From the NCBI RefSeq assembly GCF_000682715.1, contig NZ_AWFH01000045.1:185507-249506 (forward strand): DNA of 64,000 nt, given 5' to 3'. The number at the start of each line of letters is the position of its first letter. The first letter of the stretch is position 1. Below are positions 19,759-28,700 of the stretch, piece by piece. The notes beneath the pieces were generated by a model. The model was not told where the DNA came from and searched no databases. It saw nothing but the letters and a program-made list of their open reading frames with translations. This stretch comes from Hyphomonas atlantica corrig. (GTDB lineage: Bacteria; Pseudomonadota; Alphaproteobacteria; Caulobacterales; Hyphomonadaceae). The position numbers were made by a program, and so were the translations under genes.

Positions 19759-21381
19759 GTGACGGCTGCAGAGGAACTGAATTTCGGAGACATGCTTGAC
19801 GTGGTTGGGGATCTCCTCGGCCCGGAAGACCTGGCCCTGGCGCATGGAAGCCGCCGTATCTACTGGCCGGAATTCACGGCGCGCTCCAATCGACTGGCGC
19901 GCAATCTACGTGCAATAGGTGTGGAAACCGGGGACAAGGCTGGCTTCTATCTGCGCAACCAGCCAGAATACACCGAAGCCCTCGCCGCGAGCTTCAAGGC
20001 GCGCTTTACCCATGTAAACGTCAACTACCGCTACCTCGCTGACGAACTTTTCTACATTTTCGACAATTCAGACTCTGCCGTCGTTTTCTACGACGCTCAG
20101 TTTCTTGACCAAGTCGAGCTCGTCCGCGGGCGTCTTCCGAAGGTGAAAGTCTGGGTTCAGATCGGCGACGGGGACATCCCGGATTGGGCTGAGGATTACG
20201 AACGTCTCGCTACGGAGGGCGATCCCTCGCCGCTCGACATTGAGAGGTCTGCTGACGACCTCTTCTTCCTTTATACCGGCGGCACGACCGGCATGCCCAA
20301 AGGCGTGATGTGGTCACAATCGGTTTGGAGGCAAGCCGCCAGGGAAGGCGCGGAAAAGGCGGGACTCCCCTACCCGTCGACACTGGACGAATTCAAGATG
20401 GCGGTCGAATTGATGGGGCGCACCGCCCGCCAGGTTCCCGCCTGTCCTCTGATGCATGGGACGGGCCTCTTTACCGCGATGGGAGCGTTCCTGGCTGGCG
20501 GTGCCATCATTACACTGGAACAGAATACCAGCTTTGCCCCCGAGAACCTCTGGGACACGGTCGACGAACATGGCGTCACCAGCATGGCCATCGTGGGCGA
20601 CGCGTTTGGCAAGCCAATGCTGAAAGCTCTCGATGAAAATCCGCAGCGTTGGGATGTCAGCTCCGTACAGACCATTGTTTCATCGGGCGTGATGTGGAGC
20701 GCTGAAGTCAAGCAGGGCCTGCTCAAGCACATGCCTCAGGCCGCAATGATGGACAGTTTCGGCTCATCGGAAGCTGTTGGGTTCGGATCCTCTACGACTA
20801 CAGCCGAAGGCGGCACGCAAACATCGAAATTCGAAATTGGCCCGAACTGCAAAGTGTTCTCCGAAGATGATCGAGAAGTCGTCCCCGGCAGCGGAGAAGC
20901 CGGCATTATCGCGCGCGGTGGTGCCGTGCCGCTCGGCTATTACAAGGACGAAGAAAAGACCGCCAGGACGTTCAAGACGATCAATGGCGTGCGCTACGCC
21001 ATTCCGGGTGACTGGTGCACCGTGGAGGCAGATGGCACGATCACACTGCTCGGTCGGGGGTCGAATTGCATCAACACCGCAGGCGAGAAAGTGTATCCCG
21101 AAGAGGTCGAGGAGGCCCTGAAAGAGCACAAAGCGGTGAAAGACGCACTCGTCGTGGGCATACCCGACGACAAATGGGGCAACGCCGTCACGGCCGTCGT
21201 CGCTACAGACGCGGACGTCAGCGAGGATGAGTTGCGTGAATTCGTGCAAAGTCGCATCGCGCGTTACAAGGCGCCAAAGTCTATTCTGTTCAAGGATGAT
21301 CTGGGACGCGCACCAAACGGCAAGGCAGACTATAAATCCATCAAGGCGTATGCCCTCGCCCAGCTTGGCGTCAGCCAATGA
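19759..21381 (+). CDS. Acyl-CoA synthetase (AMP-binding, fatty-acid CoA ligase family)
   Basis: About 540 residues of the ANL superfamily. The P-loop motif YTGGTTGMPKGV is near residue 172, the adenylate-binding region (SFGSSEAVG) is in the middle, GDWCTVEADG contains the conserved Asp, and the C-terminal GRGSNCINTAGEKVYPEEVEE hinge and catalytic lysine region (RAPNGKADYK) are complete. It should activate a carboxylic or fatty acid to its CoA thioester via acyl-AMP. The start is taken as GTG at 19759, with GGGAG eight bases ahead, rather than an upstream TTG at 19729. Its stop overlaps the convergent DUF2474 gene. Confidence 0.9.
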   Translation: MTAAEELNFGDMLDVVGDLLGPEDLALAHGSRRIYWPEFTARSNRLARNLRAIGVETGDKAGFYLRNQPEYTEALAASFKARFTHVNVNYRYLADELFYIFDNSDSAVVFYDAQFLDQVELVRGRLPKVKVWVQIGDGDIPDWAEDYERLATEGDPSPLDIERSADDLFFLYTGGTTGMPKGVMWSQSVWRQAAREGAEKAGLPYPSTLDEFKMAVELMGRTARQVPACPLMHGTGLFTAMGAFLAGGAIITLEQNTSFAPENLWDTVDEHGVTSMAIVGDAFGKPMLKALDENPQRWDVSSVQTIVSSGVMWSAEVKQGLLKHMPQAAMMDSFGSSEAVGFGSSTTTAEGGTQTSKFEIGPNCKVFSEDDREVVPGSGEAGIIARGGAVPLGYYKDEEKTARTFKTINGVRYAIPGDWCTVEADGTITLLGRGSNCINTAGEKVYPEEVEEALKEHKAVKDALVVGIPDDKWGNAVTAVVATDADVSEDELREFVQSRIARYKAPKSILFKDDLGRAPNGKADYKSIKAYALAQLGVSQ

Positions 21382-21520
21382 GCAGAAAACCTCTCAGCGT
21401 GTAGGCCACGACCGCCACGACGAGCATGGACACAAAGGCGATACCTACGAACCAGAGGAGCCGCTTCGCAAGAGGCGGCTCCTCTCCGTTTTCTTCCGGA
21501 CGAACAGGCTCAATGCGCAT
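21371..21520 (-). CDS. DUF2474-like small subunit associated with cytochrome bd oxidase
   Basis: A 49-residue open frame found by eye just after cydB. It has a charged N-terminus (MRIEPVRPEENGEEPP), then LAKRLLWFVGIAFVS and one membrane helix (about residues 22-42). Position and size match the single-helix DUF2474 proteins found at the end of cyanide-insensitive cydAB operons, comparable in place to CydX. The ATG overlaps the end of cydB by 11 bases and GGGGACGGG precedes it. Its 3' end overlaps the stop of the convergent acyl-CoA synthetase gene. A stable hairpin lies inside its coding sequence. The family call rests on size, helix and location. Confidence 0.75.
   Translation of the reverse strand: MRIEPVRPEENGEEPPLAKRLLWFVGIAFVSMLVVAVVAYTLRGFLLIG
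21454..21485 (+). terminator. Hairpin inside the DUF2474 gene, possible terminator of the convergent synthetase gene
   Basis: Perfect 11-bp inverted repeat (AGAGGAGCCGC / GCGGCTCCTCT) around a 10-base loop. On the plus strand it is followed by CCGTTTTCTTCC, which could serve as an imperfect intrinsic terminator about 75 bases after the acyl-CoA synthetase stop. On the minus strand it falls near codon 20 of the small DUF2474 gene and may slow its translation or stabilise the cydAB message. Confidence 0.5.
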
Positions 21521-22565
21521 GATACCCGTCCCCTGGTTTCACCTTGCCCCAAAAAAGGCTGTAAACATATGCCGTGTACGCCAAAATTATGGGTAACATT
21601 ACCAAAGCGCCAACAAGCATGAGCATCAGCGCATTGTTGCGGGCCGCTGCCTCCCAGATCGACACCTCGTAAGGCACAATAAACGGATAGAGGCTGACGC
21701 CCAACCCGATATAGCCGCTCAGGAAAATGCCCGCAGCCAGCAAGAACGGCCGCCAATCCGGCGCACCGCCCACCTTGTTCTGCTTCATGGACAGGTCCCG
21801 CCACAACCACAGCACCAAAGCCATTCCTGCCAGTGGCACCGGAGCCAGCGGCAAGAAGCGCGCCGGGTTGATTTCCGTCATGGAAAAGCCCCAGCGGTCT
21901 CCGATCGACGGGTCTACGGACAATGTTGCAAAACTCACCGCGAGAAAACAGATCGCCACACCGGCGAGCGCCATCCGCCCCCATTTGCGGGCTTTGGCCT
22001 GCAGCGCGCCTTCAGTTTTGAGCACGAGCCAGCAGGCCCCCAGCAGCATATAGCCGATCACAACCGATATGCCCGTGAGCAGGGAAAACGGAGTCAGCCA
22101 GTCGAATGCACCGCCAGCGAACGCGCCACCTTCGACCTGAATGCCCTGAACCATTCCGCCCAGCATGATGCCTTGAGAGAACGCAGCGGTGAACGAGCCG
22201 CCATAGAAAGCTCCATTCCAGAACAGTCGCGTAGGTCGCCGAACCGCCTTGTGCCGAAACTCAAAGGCGACTCCGCGGAAGATCAAGGCCGCAAGCATGA
22301 TCAATACCGGCAAATAAAAAGCAGGCATGATGATGGCATACGCAGTCGGGAAGGCCGCGAAGAGACCGCCACCTCCAATGATCAGCCAGGTTTCATTGCC
22401 GTCCCAGACAGGCTCAACCGTCGCCGTCATCATATTGCGTTCTTCTTCAGACTCCGCGACCGCCGTGAACATGCCGACGCCAAGGTCAAATCCATCCAGC
22501 AGCACGTACATCATGACACCTACCGCAAGGATCAGGGCCCAGATAAGGGGAAGGTCTATAGCCAT
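21510..22565 (-). CDS. cydB: Cytochrome bd-type ubiquinol oxidase subunit II
   Basis: 351 residues with eight or more membrane helices. The start MAIDLPLIWALILAVGVMMYVLLDGFDLG is typical of CydB, and WDGNETWLI carries the conserved Trp-Asp-Gly-Asn-Glu region involved in haem/proton pathways. With CydA it reduces O2 to water from quinol without pumping protons. It begins 9 bases after cydA and overlaps the start of the DUF2474 gene. The pairing with a short Q-loop CydA suggests the cyanide-insensitive (CIO) class. Confidence 0.93.
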   Translation of the reverse strand: MAIDLPLIWALILAVGVMMYVLLDGFDLGVGMFTAVAESEEERNMMTATVEPVWDGNETWLIIGGGGLFAAFPTAYAIIMPAFYLPVLIMLAALIFRGVAFEFRHKAVRRPTRLFWNGAFYGGSFTAAFSQGIMLGGMVQGIQVEGGAFAGGAFDWLTPFSLLTGISVVIGYMLLGACWLVLKTEGALQAKARKWGRMALAGVAICFLAVSFATLSVDPSIGDRWGFSMTEINPARFLPLAPVPLAGMALVLWLWRDLSMKQNKVGGAPDWRPFLLAAGIFLSGYIGLGVSLYPFIVPYEVSIWEAAARNNALMLMLVGALVMLPIILAYTAYVYSLFWGKVKPGDGYHAH

Positions 22566-22574
22566 GTCTGCCTC

Positions 22575-23993
22575 CTATTCCGCCGCAACGATATCGTCGG
22601 ATGTTTCTGCCTTGTCGTCGACCGCGCCCATCGGCGATCCAGGCGGGCGACGCTCCCGGCGCGCGGGATCGGGCGGGGTATCGTCGAAGCCTCGCGTGGC
22701 AATGCGCGCCATGTAGACGACGCCAGCCGTGAAGATGATCGCATAGACAATCATGAATACGAGCAGCGACGTTGCCACCTGCCCGGCGGAAACTGGCGAC
22801 AAACTATCAACCGTCCGCAAGTGACCGTAGACAGTGTAAGGCTGGCGCCCCACCTCAGCCGTGATCCATCCTGTCACCACAGCGATAAACCCGAGCGCCC
22901 CTGCCGGAACCGCTGCAATATGAAACAAGCCAGGCTGGTCGATCTTCTTGCGCCACCAGAGGAAGCTCCCCCACAGGCCCATCGCCAGCATGCCAAGTCC
23001 GGCCGCGACCATGATGCGGAATGCGTAGAACACCAGCCAGAGCGGAGGACGCTCCGACTCCGGGAAATGATCCATACCGTGCAATTCTTCGCCCTCTTCG
23101 AGACCTGGGAAAAGGAAAGGGCTAGTGCCCGGCACAGTGATACCCGCATGCCCGCATTCGGAATCGTCCGGCCAGGCAATAAGCACAGTGCCCTGTACTT
23201 CCTTCGTCTCGCACCAGCCTTCAACGACGGCAATCTTCGCGGGCTGATGCTTATGCGCGACCTCGCCAGACCAGTGGCCCACCATGATCTGAATGGGCAA
23301 TAGTACAGCCAGCGTCCCCGAGGCCATGCGGATCTGCCATTTGGTCGGCTCGGTGATACGACCCTTGATGACCTGCCAGGCACCCGCCGCGAGGATTACT
23401 GCCGCAGTGGTCGTATAGGCGGCAAGCAACATGTGAGCGAAGCGGCTGGGCAGGCTTGGATTGAAGATCGCCTCAATCCAGCTGGTCGCGTAAAAATTGC
23501 CGGTCTCCGGATCAATCGCAAACCCTGCAGGCGTCTGCATCCAGCTATTGGCTGCCAGAATCCAGAAGGCCGAAATCGTCGTACCAATCGCAACGGCAAG
23601 CGTGGCGACAAAATGCAACTTTCGACCGACCTTCTGCCAACCGAACAACATGACGCCGAGAAATGTTGCCTCCAGAAAGAACGCTGTCAGCACTTCATAG
23701 GCCAGCATAGGCCCCATGACACTGCCGGTGATCTCCGAAAACAGGCTCCAATTCGTTCCGAACTGGTAACTCATCACCACGCCGGACACGACACCCATGG
23801 CAAAGGCCAGGGCGAAGATCTTTACCCAGTGCAGGTAAAGCCGCTTGAAGACTTCCTTACCCGTTTTAAGCCAAAGGCCCTCACAAACAGCAAGGAACGC
23901 AGCGAGCCCGATCGTGAAGGCTGGAAAGAGAATGTGAAACGCGACGACAAATGCGAACTGAAGTCGCGATAACAAGAGTGCGTCAAATTCCAT
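22575..23993 (-). CDS. cydA: Cytochrome bd-type ubiquinol oxidase subunit I (CIO-like)
   Basis: 472 residues with about nine membrane helices. The N-terminal haem b595 ligand His (AFHILFP) is present; the periplasmic Q-loop is short, as in cyanide-insensitive oxidases. The quinol-binding motif normally written GRQPW reads GRQPY here, followed by TVYGHLRT. CydA carries haems b558, b595 and d. The operon order cydA-cydB-DUF2474 fits the CIO type used at low O2 or under respiratory inhibition. The C-terminus has an unusual hydrophilic, acidic tail of about 40 residues. Confidence 0.92.
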   Translation of the reverse strand: MEFDALLLSRLQFAFVVAFHILFPAFTIGLAAFLAVCEGLWLKTGKEVFKRLYLHWVKIFALAFAMGVVSGVVMSYQFGTNWSLFSEITGSVMGPMLAYEVLTAFFLEATFLGVMLFGWQKVGRKLHFVATLAVAIGTTISAFWILAANSWMQTPAGFAIDPETGNFYATSWIEAIFNPSLPSRFAHMLLAAYTTTAAVILAAGAWQVIKGRITEPTKWQIRMASGTLAVLLPIQIMVGHWSGEVAHKHQPAKIAVVEGWCETKEVQGTVLIAWPDDSECGHAGITVPGTSPFLFPGLEEGEELHGMDHFPESERPPLWLVFYAFRIMVAAGLGMLAMGLWGSFLWWRKKIDQPGLFHIAAVPAGALGFIAVVTGWITAEVGRQPYTVYGHLRTVDSLSPVSAGQVATSLLVFMIVYAIIFTAGVVYMARIATRGFDDTPPDPARRERRPPGSPMGAVDDKAETSDDIVAAE

Positions 23994-24097
23994 GAACCTG
24001 CTCCGTCTGGTATATGAGCGTTCTCTAAATTACTTCGTCGAAATCTCCAAGCTGTCGAGCTGACGCGCGCCGGTCTGACGCAGCGACACAATGACGT

Positions 24098-24529
24098 TCA
24101 GGATTTGCGGCGGAGCGTCCTGAAGATCGCGTCGGCACGGGCAGCTATCCCACCATCCGCCTTGATCAGTTGCGCCGTCACATGAACCATATCACCATCG
24201 ACCAGCGTCACCTCGGGGTGTGCCTCCAGCCAGGTTCCTTCGCGGACAATGTCCATGAACTCCATGGTGAGCTTCAGCGTGACGGACATTTTCCCTGTTA
24301 CACTCCACACGGCCCATGCCAGCGCGCTGTCCGAAAATGAACACGTCATCCCGCCATGTAGAAAGCCCATGCCATTGCAGTGACGGTCGAGCACCCACAT
24401 GCCTGTGCGCAAATCATCCTCCGCAGAAGCGCGGAAGGTGGGACCGTTATGCAGGGTGAATTTCCCGCGGGAGGGCGTAGGCGCAAATCCCGGCGGCGGA
24501 GGTCTCAGCGGCTCAGCCGTTTCACTCAC
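24098..24529 (-). CDS. PaaI-family hotdog thioesterase
   Basis: 143 residues of a single hotdog fold. GFLHGGMTCSFSDSALAWA carries the HGG motif and acidic residue that form the active site of PaaI-type acyl-CoA thioesterases. The C-terminal half with VTLKLTMEFMDIVREG and V.L.DGDMVHVTAQLIKADG is the usual beta-sheet. The substrate could be phenylacetyl-CoA-like or another acyl-CoA. It starts within the last eight bases of the upstream DUF192 gene, so the two are an operon. Confidence 0.82.
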   Translation of the reverse strand: MSETAEPLRPPPPGFAPTPSRGKFTLHNGPTFRASAEDDLRTGMWVLDRHCNGMGFLHGGMTCSFSDSALAWAVWSVTGKMSVTLKLTMEFMDIVREGTWLEAHPEVTLVDGDMVHVTAQLIKADGGIAARADAIFRTLRRKS

Positions 24530-24977
24530 TCAGATTTCCGAAGATTTCATGCTGGACCACGTCACCCGGCTCGATACCGAGTTCAGCAGCCCGCCCACCC
24601 GCAAGCTCCAATACGCCCTTCACCGGGACTCCCGGATTGATGCGGCGGAGCGAGCCCGGCACGGTGTCGCGCGCGATCGCCAACACTTCCCCATCCGTAT
24701 CAAGGAACAGCATGTCGAGTGAGATAAGCGTATTCTTCATCCACATGTTTGCTTCGCGGGGCTGACCAAAATCGAACAGCATGCCTGCGTCCGCCGCAAG
24801 TTCGGTGCGGTCCATCAGGCCTGTCGTGATCTCTTCAGGATCGTTGGCCAATTCGACCGTGAAGGTGTGAACCTCGTCACCCGACTGGATGGAAAGCGGG
24901 CCGGTCTCCAGCTGGGCGAACGCCGCCGGCAGGAAGAGAATGAGCGATGCGATCGCAGAAGCAAAGAAACGTAGCAT
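24522..24977 (-). CDS. DUF192 protein, exported
   Basis: 151 residues with a signal peptide (cleavage likely after AAFAQ). The mature part is a compact DUF192 domain: TTGLMDRTELAADAGMLFDF and MWMKNTLISLDMLFLD are the family's characteristic blocks, ending in V.ELAGGRAAELGIEPGD. DUF192 proteins have no agreed function. The stop overlaps the start of the thioesterase by eight bases. Confidence 0.85.
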   Translation of the reverse strand: MLRFFASAIASLILFLPAAFAQLETGPLSIQSGDEVHTFTVELANDPEEITTGLMDRTELAADAGMLFDFGQPREANMWMKNTLISLDMLFLDTDGEVLAIARDTVPGSLRRINPGVPVKGVLELAGGRAAELGIEPGDVVQHEIFGNLSE

Positions 24978-25029
24978 GCGCTGTGTTTAGACGGCTGCCA
25001 GCGACGCGGCAAGCGCTGTTGGCTGCTGC

Positions 25030-25554
25030 TTACGCGCGTTTAATATGGCTGACATGCTCGCCCTTGGAACCGGTGTCGATGCAGACTTCCAGTATTGTTC
25101 CAGGCTCGACGTCCTCGTATCCCGCTTTCCGCAGGACCACGGCGTGCACAAAGATATCGGTATCGTCGCCGTCGCGCTGGACAAACCCGTATCCGCGCGT
25201 GCGATTGAACCATTTCAATGTGACTGACTCATACGCACGCTCCAGTCCCTGCTCCTTGGCAACTGACGCGCGTGGGCGTTCCATTTCGATAATGTTTGCG
25301 GTTTGCCAGCCACGCTCGCCCTTCACAGCATCACAAACGATGCGCGCGCCTTCGTCGGCAAAGCTCTCGCCATACCCCCGCAGGCACGTGACATGCAGCA
25401 TGACATCACCCGTCAGGCCAGCATCGGACGTCGACTCCGCCACGATGAATCCATAGCCCTTGGCGCTATCGAACCATTTGACACGACCGATGACTCGCAC
25501 GACCTGTTCCATCGGCGAATCTTCTGATTCTTGTTTGGCGGCAAAATTCGTCAT
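25030..25554 (-). CDS. Protein with two cold-shock domains
   Basis: About 174 residues with two cold-shock domains in tandem. The first begins GRVKWFDSAKGYGFIV (RNP1-like), the second carries LKWFNRTRGYGFVQ and DIFVHAVVL (RNP2-like). Double-CSD proteins are typical of alphaproteobacteria and bind single-stranded nucleic acid to keep RNA unstructured during growth transitions. The ATG at 25554 is preferred; a GTG at 25575 and an ATG at 25512 are alternatives. Confidence 0.87.
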   Translation of the reverse strand: MTNFAAKQESEDSPMEQVVRVIGRVKWFDSAKGYGFIVAESTSDAGLTGDVMLHVTCLRGYGESFADEGARIVCDAVKGERGWQTANIIEMERPRASVAKEQGLERAYESVTLKWFNRTRGYGFVQRDGDDTDIFVHAVVLRKAGYEDVEPGTILEVCIDTGSKGEHVSHIKRA

Positions 25555-25677
25555 CAACCCATATTCCCCACTCACGCAACCTAAAATGTGTTAACACACT
25601 TGTCACGCGATCTTCACACCTGCGCACGGCATTAAGCAGTCCTGCAAAAGGCATAGCCCGTCAATGTGGAGAGAAGG

Positions 25678-25752
25678 TGGCAGTCCCTAGGGGAATCGAA
25701 CCCCTCTTTCCAGGTTGAAAACCTGGCGTCCTAACCGATAGACGAAGGGACC
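25678..25752 (-). tRNA. tRNA-Glu (anticodon TTC)
   Basis: On the minus strand a full cloverleaf can be drawn: acceptor GGTCCCT/AGGGACT (G1-U72 wobble), D-stem GTCT...GGAC, an anticodon stem CCAGG/CCTGG closing a loop TTTTCAA with TTC anticodon, T-arm AGGGG TTCGATT CCCCT, then G73 and an encoded CCA. Sequence and D-loop match tRNA-Glu. Ends are set from the acceptor pairing and include CCA. Confidence 0.95.
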
Positions 25753-25830
25753 GCATCGGCTCGAAGACAGGCGATATAGCTGCTCAATTCTGACTCGTAA
25801 AGCGCTTTGGGACGGGTTTCTGCAGATAAA

Positions 25831-27624
25831 TCATACTTCCGCTGCATCGCTGACATCAAGCTGCACCCGGCGACGACCATTCCACTCATCCGCCTTCAAT
25901 TTACCGACCAGATGTAGCCGTGCATTTGGCCGGATAACTTCGCCCAGAGGCTGGTCTGCGCTGCGCCAGGCAATGCAATCCAGACGCCCGCTGGCGTCCT
26001 CTGCGGTGAACTTCAGATGATTGGCCCCAACCTGGCGGACTCCCGTCACATGTACAGACTGAAGTGCGAACACGGGCTCTGGTGAGCCCACGCCAAACGG
26101 ACCGATACCTGCAATCTGGTCCACCAGATCTGGCGAGGCCGCGCCCGGGGAGAGCACCGCATCCACGGGCAGCTCCAAAGCGGCGGCGCGCTCCGCTGTA
26201 AACTGAGCCATGTGAGACACCATCCAGTCATCGAAAGCCGAGATCTGGTCCGGCTCAAGGCTCAGTCCGCCTGCCATGGCGTGCCCTCCGCCAGAAAGGA
26301 TCACACCCTCGCGGGCCGCAGCCGAAATGGCGTCTCCAATGTTCACCCCGGTAACGGACCGGCCAGATCCTTTCGCAACAGGCCCGAGCCCCTGCCCCCA
26401 GCCAATGACAATACTCGGCAAATGAAAGCGCTCTTTCAACCGGCCGGCCACGATGCCGATCACGCCCGGATGCCAGCCCTCCCCGCTGGCGATCAGAATT
26501 CCACGGTCCGGATTTTTCTCCAGGGCCTGCTCCGCCTGCGCCGTTGCCTGGTCCAGAATAGCCGCCTCGACGGCCTTGCGTTCGTCGTTCAGCGCATGCA
26601 ACCGCTCGGCCAGCGCTATCGCCTCCGCACGATCATCCGTGGCCAGAAGTTTTGCCGCGAGCCAGGGATCCCCCACTCGCCCACCAGCATTCAGGCGGGG
26701 CCCTAGCATAAAGGTTGCATGATAGACGCTGTCGACCTTGCTGATCCCGGACACCTCAGCCAACGCGCGCAGACCTTCATTCTGCGCTCGGGAGAGAATG
26801 TTGAGACCTTGCCGCACGAACGCGCGATTAACTCCCCGCAATGGGGACATATCGCAAAGCGTACCCAGTGCAGCGAGGTCCAGAAACGCCATGATGTCCG
26901 GCAGCCCCTCAGGCGGCGCAACGCCTCTCTCGCGCGCAAGCCGGTTAAGTGCAGCAACGAACACAAACACAACACCCGCTGCCGCCAAATGTCCGCACTC
27001 TGACGTACAGTCTGGACGGTTGGGATTGACCAGCGCCGCCGCAGGCGGGTGATGACCCGCCATCAAATGGTGATCAATGACGACAATCGGCAGGCCGATC
27101 TGCTCTGCCTCTTCAAGCGCGCTGACGGCGGCTGCACCGCAGTCCACCGTGATCACAAGTTCAGCGCCTTTATCCTTGAGATGCCTGAAAGCCTCTGGCG
27201 ATGGACCATAGCCCTCTTCCAGCCGGTCTGGGACATAGAGGCCAAGCTCCTCGCCCCAAGCGCGGAAATAACGAGTCAGGATCGCTGAACTGGTGCCGCC
27301 ATCAACATCATAGTCTGCGAAGACCGTAACGCGTTTCTTCTCAAGGATGGCGTCGAGGACGATCCCTGCGGCCTTGTCCATGTCGGCGAAGCTGGACGGA
27401 TTGGGAAATGTGTCGCGTAGCGTAGGAGAAAGATAACCCGCAGCGTCTTCGGGCGTGACATCGCGCGCAGCGAGAAGACGTGCCAGAAGATCAGATCCAC
27501 CGACGCTCGGCTGCAAACGGCGCACGAGCGCTTCATCAACGGAAGCCAACGTCCAGAAACGGCGCGTGGCCGAACTCTGAACGTCGAACAGCATATTGTC
27601 TTGCTTCAGGGCAGGATCGGCCAT
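25831..27624 (-). CDS. recJ: Single-stranded-DNA-specific exonuclease RecJ
   Basis: 597 residues. The DHH-family motifs are in order: DYDVDGGTSSAIL (motif I), a motif with Asp-Cys-Gly-Ala-Ala, VVIDHHLMAGHHPP (the DHH motif), and GLRALA...PRLNAGGRVG; the DHHA1 domain shows GEGWHPGVIGIVAGRLKE and GSGRSVTGVNI. It degrades single-stranded DNA 5' to 3' during recombination and mismatch repair. It is the last gene of the aminotransferase-hom-glpX-recJ block; the gap to glpX is 65 bases. Confidence 0.95.
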   Translation of the reverse strand: MADPALKQDNMLFDVQSSATRRFWTLASVDEALVRRLQPSVGGSDLLARLLAARDVTPEDAAGYLSPTLRDTFPNPSSFADMDKAAGIVLDAILEKKRVTVFADYDVDGGTSSAILTRYFRAWGEELGLYVPDRLEEGYGPSPEAFRHLKDKGAELVITVDCGAAAVSALEEAEQIGLPIVVIDHHLMAGHHPPAAALVNPNRPDCTSECGHLAAAGVVFVFVAALNRLARERGVAPPEGLPDIMAFLDLAALGTLCDMSPLRGVNRAFVRQGLNILSRAQNEGLRALAEVSGISKVDSVYHATFMLGPRLNAGGRVGDPWLAAKLLATDDRAEAIALAERLHALNDERKAVEAAILDQATAQAEQALEKNPDRGILIASGEGWHPGVIGIVAGRLKERFHLPSIVIGWGQGLGPVAKGSGRSVTGVNIGDAISAAAREGVILSGGGHAMAGGLSLEPDQISAFDDWMVSHMAQFTAERAAALELPVDAVLSPGAASPDLVDQIAGIGPFGVGSPEPVFALQSVHVTGVRQVGANHLKFTAEDASGRLDCIAWRSADQPLGEVIRPNARLHLVGKLKADEWNGRRRVQLDVSDAAEV

Positions 27625-27689
27625 GATGTCTCCGGGAATCGCTTCCCGGAGATTCTAACGCATCTCAGCCCGGCCTGGAAATGCAGGGA

Positions 27690-28643
27690 TCAGGCGCGAT
27701 GATCCGAACGCACATAGCGCACCATGCCGTCGGTGGACGTCATGACGAGCGTATGGGTGTGGACGCGGCCACCGGCAGACTTCACACCTGTCAGCATGGA
27801 TCCATCCGTAACGCCTGTCGCACAGAATACTGTGTCACCAGAGGCGAGCTCATTGAGGGAATAGGTCCGGTCGAAATCTTTGATGCCTGTCCGCTCGGCG
27901 CGCTTGCGCTCATCATCGTTGCGGAACACGAGACGACCGTACATCTGACCGCCAACACACTTGAGCGCCGCTGCAGCAAGTACGCCTTCCGGCGCGCCGC
28001 CCTGACCGACATAGAGATCGATACCCGTGTGCGAATTCGTCGTCGCGATCACGCCAGCAACGTCGCCATCGGTGATCAACGCAACACGGGCACCAACTGA
28101 GCGAAGGCTTTCAATAATGCCTTCATGGCGCGGGCGATCCAGGACGCAAGCCGTCATCTCGGTGACGTCCACGCCCTTATGCTTGGCCAGAGCCTGAATA
28201 TTCTCTGCAGGCGTGGCATCCAGGCTGATGATACCTTCAGGATATCCCGGCCCAACTGCGATCTTGTCCATATAGGTGTCTGGCGCGTAAAGCAGGCCGC
28301 CGCGTGGCGCTATGGCCAGAACCGCAAGTGCATTCGACATGGCCTTGGCGGTCAGTGTCGTGCCTTCCAGTGGGTCGAGCGCAATGTCGATCTCGGCGCC
28401 TTTGCCGGTGCCGACTTCTTCACCAATGTATAGCATTGGCGCTTCGTCCCTCTCGCCTTCGCCAATCACGACGCGGCCTTGAAAATCCACTTCATTGAAC
28501 GCGGTGCGCATTGCATCGACGGCGGCGGCGTCGGCTTTTTTCTCATCTCCGCGGCCGACCAGCTTGGCGGCAGCAATTGCGGCACATTCCGTCACACGGA
28601 CCATGGAATCTGCGAGGCTGGGCGTCAGAACGCTATTTTTCAT
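27690..28643 (-). CDS. glpX: Fructose-1,6-bisphosphatase class II (GlpX)
   Basis: 317 residues matching class II FBPase. The metal and phosphate binding elements GEGERDEAPMLYIGE, IDIALDPLEGT and the GGAPEGVLAAAALKCVGG block are all present. It hydrolyses fructose 1,6-bisphosphate to fructose 6-phosphate in gluconeogenesis. In alphaproteobacteria it is usually found between hom and recJ, as here, though the metabolic link is not obvious. Confidence 0.94.
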   Translation of the reverse strand: MKNSVLTPSLADSMVRVTECAAIAAAKLVGRGDEKKADAAAVDAMRTAFNEVDFQGRVVIGEGERDEAPMLYIGEEVGTGKGAEIDIALDPLEGTTLTAKAMSNALAVLAIAPRGGLLYAPDTYMDKIAVGPGYPEGIISLDATPAENIQALAKHKGVDVTEMTACVLDRPRHEGIIESLRSVGARVALITDGDVAGVIATTNSHTGIDLYVGQGGAPEGVLAAAALKCVGGQMYGRLVFRNDDERKRAERTGIKDFDRTYSLNELASGDTVFCATGVTDGSMLTGVKSAGGRVHTHTLVMTSTDGMVRYVRSDHRA

Positions 28644-28700
28644 GAATTCTCAATTCTCCGAACGCGCAAAACATAAGGGCTCTACGCCTGATTAAAGCAA

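Noticed and set aside
22173..23303. A 376-codon plus-strand open frame opposite cydA and cydB
   Set aside because: Arg/His/Asp-rich antisense frame over two certain genes; no ribosome site or domain.
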